Program-made: the position numbers and the translations under genes
The notes under the pieces: model-generated
What the model saw: the letters and a program-made list of their open reading frames with translations, nothing else
Told to the model about the DNA's origin: nothing
The model's database searches: none
Source of the DNA: an uncultured Erysipelotrichaceae bacterium
Lineage (GTDB): Bacteria; Bacillota_I; Bacilli_A; Erysipelotrichales; Erysipelotrichaceae
Assembly: GCA_903789495.1 (NCBI GenBank)
Contig: CAIFEQ010000012.1
Span: 1-51,237, forward strand
Length of the DNA stretch: 51,237 nt
Reading direction: 5' to 3'
In this document: one piece after another, positions 48,604-51,237 of the stretch
Position numbering within the stretch: position 1 is the first letter of the stretch
Layout of the letters: each line of letters starts with the position of its first letter

Positions 48604-49723
48604 AGTTTACTTTGACAGCGCCAGCACGACGGCGGTTCATCCCGACGTTCTGAAAACCTACGAAAGCCTTCTGGAGAAGTACTTCGAGAACAGTGAATCT
48701 CTGTACGCCGAAGGAACGGCCATCAGCAGCATGATGGAAAAAGCTCGGGCATCCATTGCCGGGCTTTTGGGTCTTAAGGCCCGGGAAGTGATATTTACCA
48801 GCGGCAGCAGTGAATCGAACTCCACGGTCATCAAGGGAGTTCCTTTCGCCGTCCGCCAGCGCCGGCATATTATCACCACCCAGATCGAACATGCCAGCAT
48901 CCTCAATGCCTGTGAACAGATGGAACGCCTGGCCGGCTGCCGGGTGACCTATCTGCCTGTCAATGAAGCCGGGGTTGTCTCGGTCAATGACTTCCTGCAG
49001 GCCCTGGATGAGGATACGGTGCTGGTGTCGATCATGCATGTCAACAACGAAACAGGGGCTGTCAATCCGATCGGCGAGATCAAGGAGATCGTGAAGAAGC
49101 GCTCGCATGCCTATCTGCATGTCGATCTGACCCAGTCCCTGGGCAAGATTCCGGTGGATCTGACCGACATCGATCTGGCTTCCGTGGCAGCCCACAAGAT
49201 CGAAGGACTCAAGGGCAGCGGCCTGCTGCTGAAGCGGGAATATGTGCCCCTGGAACCGCTGATCAACGGCGGCGAGCAGGAGGGCGGCCTGCGGGGCGGC
49301 ACTGCCAATGCCTGTGCCGATATGGTGTTTGCCAAGACCCTGCGTCTGGCCCTGGAAAACATGGCAGCGCATCAGGATCTGCTGCATGCCCTGCATGAAA
49401 AAGCCGTGAACGGTCTGCTGGAAATTCCCGGCATCGAGATCAACAGCCCGGCCGGCGGACTGGACTGTGTCGTGAACTTCTCCTATGAAGGCATTCCCAG
49501 CGAAGTCATGCAGAATGCCCTGAATGAGAAAGGCTTTGAAGTCAGTGCCCGCAGCACCTGCAAGAGCAAATCGGCGGACACCTCCTATGTCCTGAAGGCC
49601 ATGGGCTTCAGCGATGCCCGGGCCTCGTCCTGTATCCGCATCAGTTTTTCCTACCACAACACACTGGCAGAAGTGGACGCGTTCCTGTCTGCTCTGAAGG
49701 AGATCATTGCCCGTTATGGCTGA
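48593..49723 (+). CDS. Cysteine desulfurase (IscS/NifS type), ThiI partner
   Basis: A class V PLP enzyme of 376 residues, probably donating sulfur to ThiI for 4-thiouridine in tRNA. PLP Lys202 is in AAHKIEGLKG and the catalytic Cys323 in ARSTCKSKS; the start YFDSASTTAV corresponds to YLDNAATT. GTG at 48593 is chosen because AAGGAG at 48577-48582 is well spaced; an ATG at 48584 is too close. It overlaps ezrA by 11 nt and thiI by 8 nt. This is the NifZ-type enzyme of Firmicutes, distinct from SufS encoded at 19081. Confidence 0.9.
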   Translation: MQPRVYFDSASTTAVHPDVLKTYESLLEKYFENSESLYAEGTAISSMMEKARASIAGLLGLKAREVIFTSGSSESNSTVIKGVPFAVRQRRHIITTQIEHASILNACEQMERLAGCRVTYLPVNEAGVVSVNDFLQALDEDTVLVSIMHVNNETGAVNPIGEIKEIVKKRSHAYLHVDLTQSLGKIPVDLTDIDLASVAAHKIEGLKGSGLLLKREYVPLEPLINGGEQEGGLRGGTANACADMVFAKTLRLALENMAAHQDLLHALHEKAVNGLLEIPGIEINSPAGGLDCVVNFSYEGIPSEVMQNALNEKGFEVSARSTCKSKSADTSYVLKAMGFSDARASSCIRISFSYHNTLAEVDAFLSALKEIIARYG

Positions 49724-50903
49724 ATACGATACGATTCTGATCCGCTATGGCGAACTGTCCACGAAAGGACATAACCGCAAGAACTTCATCCGCCGGCTGG
49801 AGGCCAACATCCGCCAGGCACTGGCCGAGTATCCGCATCTGCAGTACCGGCGGACATATGATGGGATCTACATCAAAATGACTGTCGTACATCCGCAGGC
49901 ACTTCGGGAGAAACTTAGTCGGGTTTTCGGCATCAGTTCCTTCTCCTTCACCCAGGCCGTGGATTCCAACATGGAGGCCATCACCAAGGCCTGCCTGCAG
50001 ATTGCGGCCCAGAGTCCGGCCCATACCTTCAAGATGATCACCCGCCGGCATGACAAGAGCTTCCCGCTGAACAGCGATGCGATCAACCGGGCGGTCGCGG
50101 ATGCGATCCTGCAGCAGACGGACAAGAAGGTGGATGTCCATCATCCCGAACTGCCGATTCAGGTGGAGGTGCAGGCCCGGAAGACCTACATCACCGCGGA
50201 GAAGATCCCCGGTGCCGGCGGCTATCCGGTCGGCATCAACGGGAAATGCCTCGTCCTGCTCTCAGGCGGCATCGATTCGCCGGTTGCCGTCTATGAGATG
50301 ATGAAGCGGGGCATAGAAGTCGAGGCCCTGCACTTTGCCTCGCCGCCCTATACCTCGGAACAGGCCAAAGAGAAGATGCTGACGCTGGCCTCGATGCTCA
50401 GCGTCTATCAGGGTTCCATGAAGGTGCATATCGTCAGCTTCACCGATCTGCAGCTGGCCATCTACAAGGCGGCCGGGGATCCCTATGCCGTCACGCTGAT
50501 GCGCCGGATGATGTTCCGGATTGCCGAGCGGATCGCGGCCGAAGAAGGCTGTCTGGTCCTGGGCACCGGGGAATCCATCGGGCAGGTGGCCTCGCAGACC
50601 CTGGAAAGCATGGTCTGCATCAATTCGGTGATCCGCATTCCGGTGATCCGGCCGCTGGCCTGTCTGGACAAGGTGGAGATCATCGACCTGGCCCGCCGCA
50701 TCGGCACTTACGAGACTTCGATTCTGCCCTATGAAGACTGCTGCACGATCTTCGACCCCAAGAATCCGGTGACCAGACCGCATGAGGACAAGGCAGCATT
50801 CTACGAGGCCAGATTTGACTGGCAGTCCCTGGTGGAAACCTGCGTGCAGACCCGCCAGACCCAGATCGTCACCAGCCGCAAGGAACAGGAAGAATTTCTC
50901 TGA
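49716..50903 (+). CDS. thiI: tRNA 4-thiouridine synthase ThiI
   Basis: Puts sulfur on U8 of tRNA. The 395-residue protein has a ferredoxin-like domain and THUMP (about 1-165, RYGELSTKGHNRKNFIRRL), the PP-loop LVLLSGGIDSPVAVYEM near residue 180, and the AANH catalytic region with CCTIFDPKNPVTRPH at the end. No rhodanese domain, as usual in Firmicutes. ATG at 49716, with GAAGGAGA upstream, is preferred over TTG at 49707. Confidence 0.95.
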   Translation: MAEYDTILIRYGELSTKGHNRKNFIRRLEANIRQALAEYPHLQYRRTYDGIYIKMTVVHPQALREKLSRVFGISSFSFTQAVDSNMEAITKACLQIAAQSPAHTFKMITRRHDKSFPLNSDAINRAVADAILQQTDKKVDVHHPELPIQVEVQARKTYITAEKIPGAGGYPVGINGKCLVLLSGGIDSPVAVYEMMKRGIEVEALHFASPPYTSEQAKEKMLTLASMLSVYQGSMKVHIVSFTDLQLAIYKAAGDPYAVTLMRRMMFRIAERIAAEEGCLVLGTGESIGQVASQTLESMVCINSVIRIPVIRPLACLDKVEIIDLARRIGTYETSILPYEDCCTIFDPKNPVTRPHEDKAAFYEARFDWQSLVETCVQTRQTQIVTSRKEQEEFL

Positions 50904-50915
50904 GGAGGAACAGCT

Positions 50916-51158
50916 ATGTTCGGTTCTTATCACAATGAACAGATCCGGAAAGAGTTCGATGAAATGCTGCAGAACGGCTCCAGCGTGGAAGAAAACGAAT
51001 TTCTGGGCATGACCAATGCACTCATCAATGAAGTGGCCATGGATGACCGCTACAGCACCAACAGCAAGCTGAAGATCTATGATCTGATGGGACAGCTGTG
51101 CAACTGCGCGGCTGGGGACCGGCACCGCTACGCCAGAAAGATCCGGAAACTGCTGTGA
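50916..51158 (+). CDS. Small hypothetical protein downstream of thiI
   Basis: An 80-residue charged soluble protein, not recognised. It has AGGAGGAA before the ATG and lies 12 nt after thiI, so it is a real gene of this operon. The sequence is mostly helical by eye (EQIRKEFDEMLQN, NEFLGMTNALINEVAMDD) with a basic end RYARKIRKLL and two Cys in QLCNCAAG. No signal peptide or membrane segment. Confidence 0.65.
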   Translation: MFGSYHNEQIRKEFDEMLQNGSSVEENEFLGMTNALINEVAMDDRYSTNSKLKIYDLMGQLCNCAAGDRHRYARKIRKLL

Positions 51159-51173
51159 AAACAGCGTTTTATT
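51147..51173 (+). terminator. Probable terminator of the ezrA-thiI operon
   Basis: AAACTGCTG / CAGCGTTTT with one bulged T and a TGAAAA loop; the left arm overlaps the last codons. Confidence 0.5.
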
Positions 51174-51237
51174 AGGGACCCCGGCATAAAACTACATAAG
51201 CCGAAGCTTCAAGCGGGAATAAGAACAGTTCATGGCA
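51174..51237. other. Window end, no gene assigned
   Basis: 64 bases after the last terminator. A short CGGC...GCCG inverted repeat and a GAAGCTTC palindrome are seen. ATG GCA at the very end could be a start codon, but the sequence is cut there. Confidence 0.3.

Noticed and set aside
51174-51237. Possible start of a structured RNA (6S, T-box or tmRNA)
   Set aside because: Only 64 bases are visible and none of the defining motifs of these RNAs could be identified.
1-51237. CRISPR arrays, insertion sequences, prophage or toxin-antitoxin loci
   Set aside because: No spaced direct repeats, transposase, integrase, terminal inverted repeats or phage genes were seen; genes are core functions.

Overview
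The window looks like a chromosomal segment of a low-complexity-rich but fairly G+C-rich Bacillota (Firmicutes) genome, most plausibly from the Erysipelotrichia. Reasons: EzrA, RqcH, YneF, MurT-GatD, a PASTA-domain Ser/Thr kinase with its phosphatase, a T-box leader and the sufC-sufD-sufS-sufU-sufB order are all Firmicutes hallmarks, while the divergent FtsA and the short SufD fit the Erysipelotrichia better than bacilli. The class assignment is inference. No phage, insertion sequence, CRISPR array or obvious foreign island was seen; this is dense housekeeping DNA with short intergenic gaps and many ATGA-type overlaps.

Layout. 1-1199 (minus): a PLP-enzyme gene of the D-cysteine desulfhydrase/ACC deaminase family followed by a cut-off GntR/MocR regulator. 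1347-3978: scpA-scpB (chromosome condensation) with two lipoproteins (SGNH-like and DUF4358-like). 4065-5182: MarR regulator with a palindromic operator and a LysE-type exporter. 5225-8971: a D,D-carboxypeptidase (minus), yneF, a ROK glucokinase and a YbhN/MprF-type membrane protein. 9015-12871: recX-yhaM-murT-gatD. 12909-17267 (minus): cardiolipin synthase, a HIT protein, and two PrsA-like foldases with long Ala/Ser/Glu tails. 17452-22231: complete SUF Fe-S operon, then tRNA-Val(CAC). 22442-23242 (minus): proC. 23325-32457: priA-rsmB-rlmN-prpC-prkC-rsgA-rpe-thiN, the classic Firmicutes block but without def/fmt between priA and rsmB. Then rpmB (minus), ftsA-ftsZ, a Met T-box with metNIQ, a Nudix hydrolase, a papain-like unknown protein, a 991-residue surface glucosaminidase with a cytoplasmic tail, a tiny ParB-like protein, rluB; rqcH (minus), gmk, rpsD (minus) with a long structured leader, and ezrA-iscS-thiI plus a small unknown gene.

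How the genes fit together. Cell envelope and division dominate: FtsA/FtsZ/EzrA, PrkC/PrpC, MurT-GatD (lipid II amidation), the carboxypeptidase, the glucosaminidase, foldases and cardiolipin synthase. Sulfur handling is a second theme: SUF, IscS-ThiI, the methionine T-box/MetNIQ and the desulfhydrase-like enzyme. Translation and RNA quality control form a third (RsmB, RlmN, RsgA, RluB, YhaM, RqcH, S4, L28).

The most interesting system-level signal is transcriptional and translational. Genes in this window fall into two classes: those with a good Shine-Dalgarno sequence, and a set of transcription-unit-initial genes (scpA, the carboxypeptidase gene, ybhN-like, recX, priA, rlmN) with no Shine-Dalgarno but a TANAAT-type -10 box ending only 7-12 nt before the start codon. 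That spacing predicts leaderless or nearly leaderless mRNAs, which is unusual for Firmicutes. All start and promoter statements are from reading the sequence; none was tested computationally.
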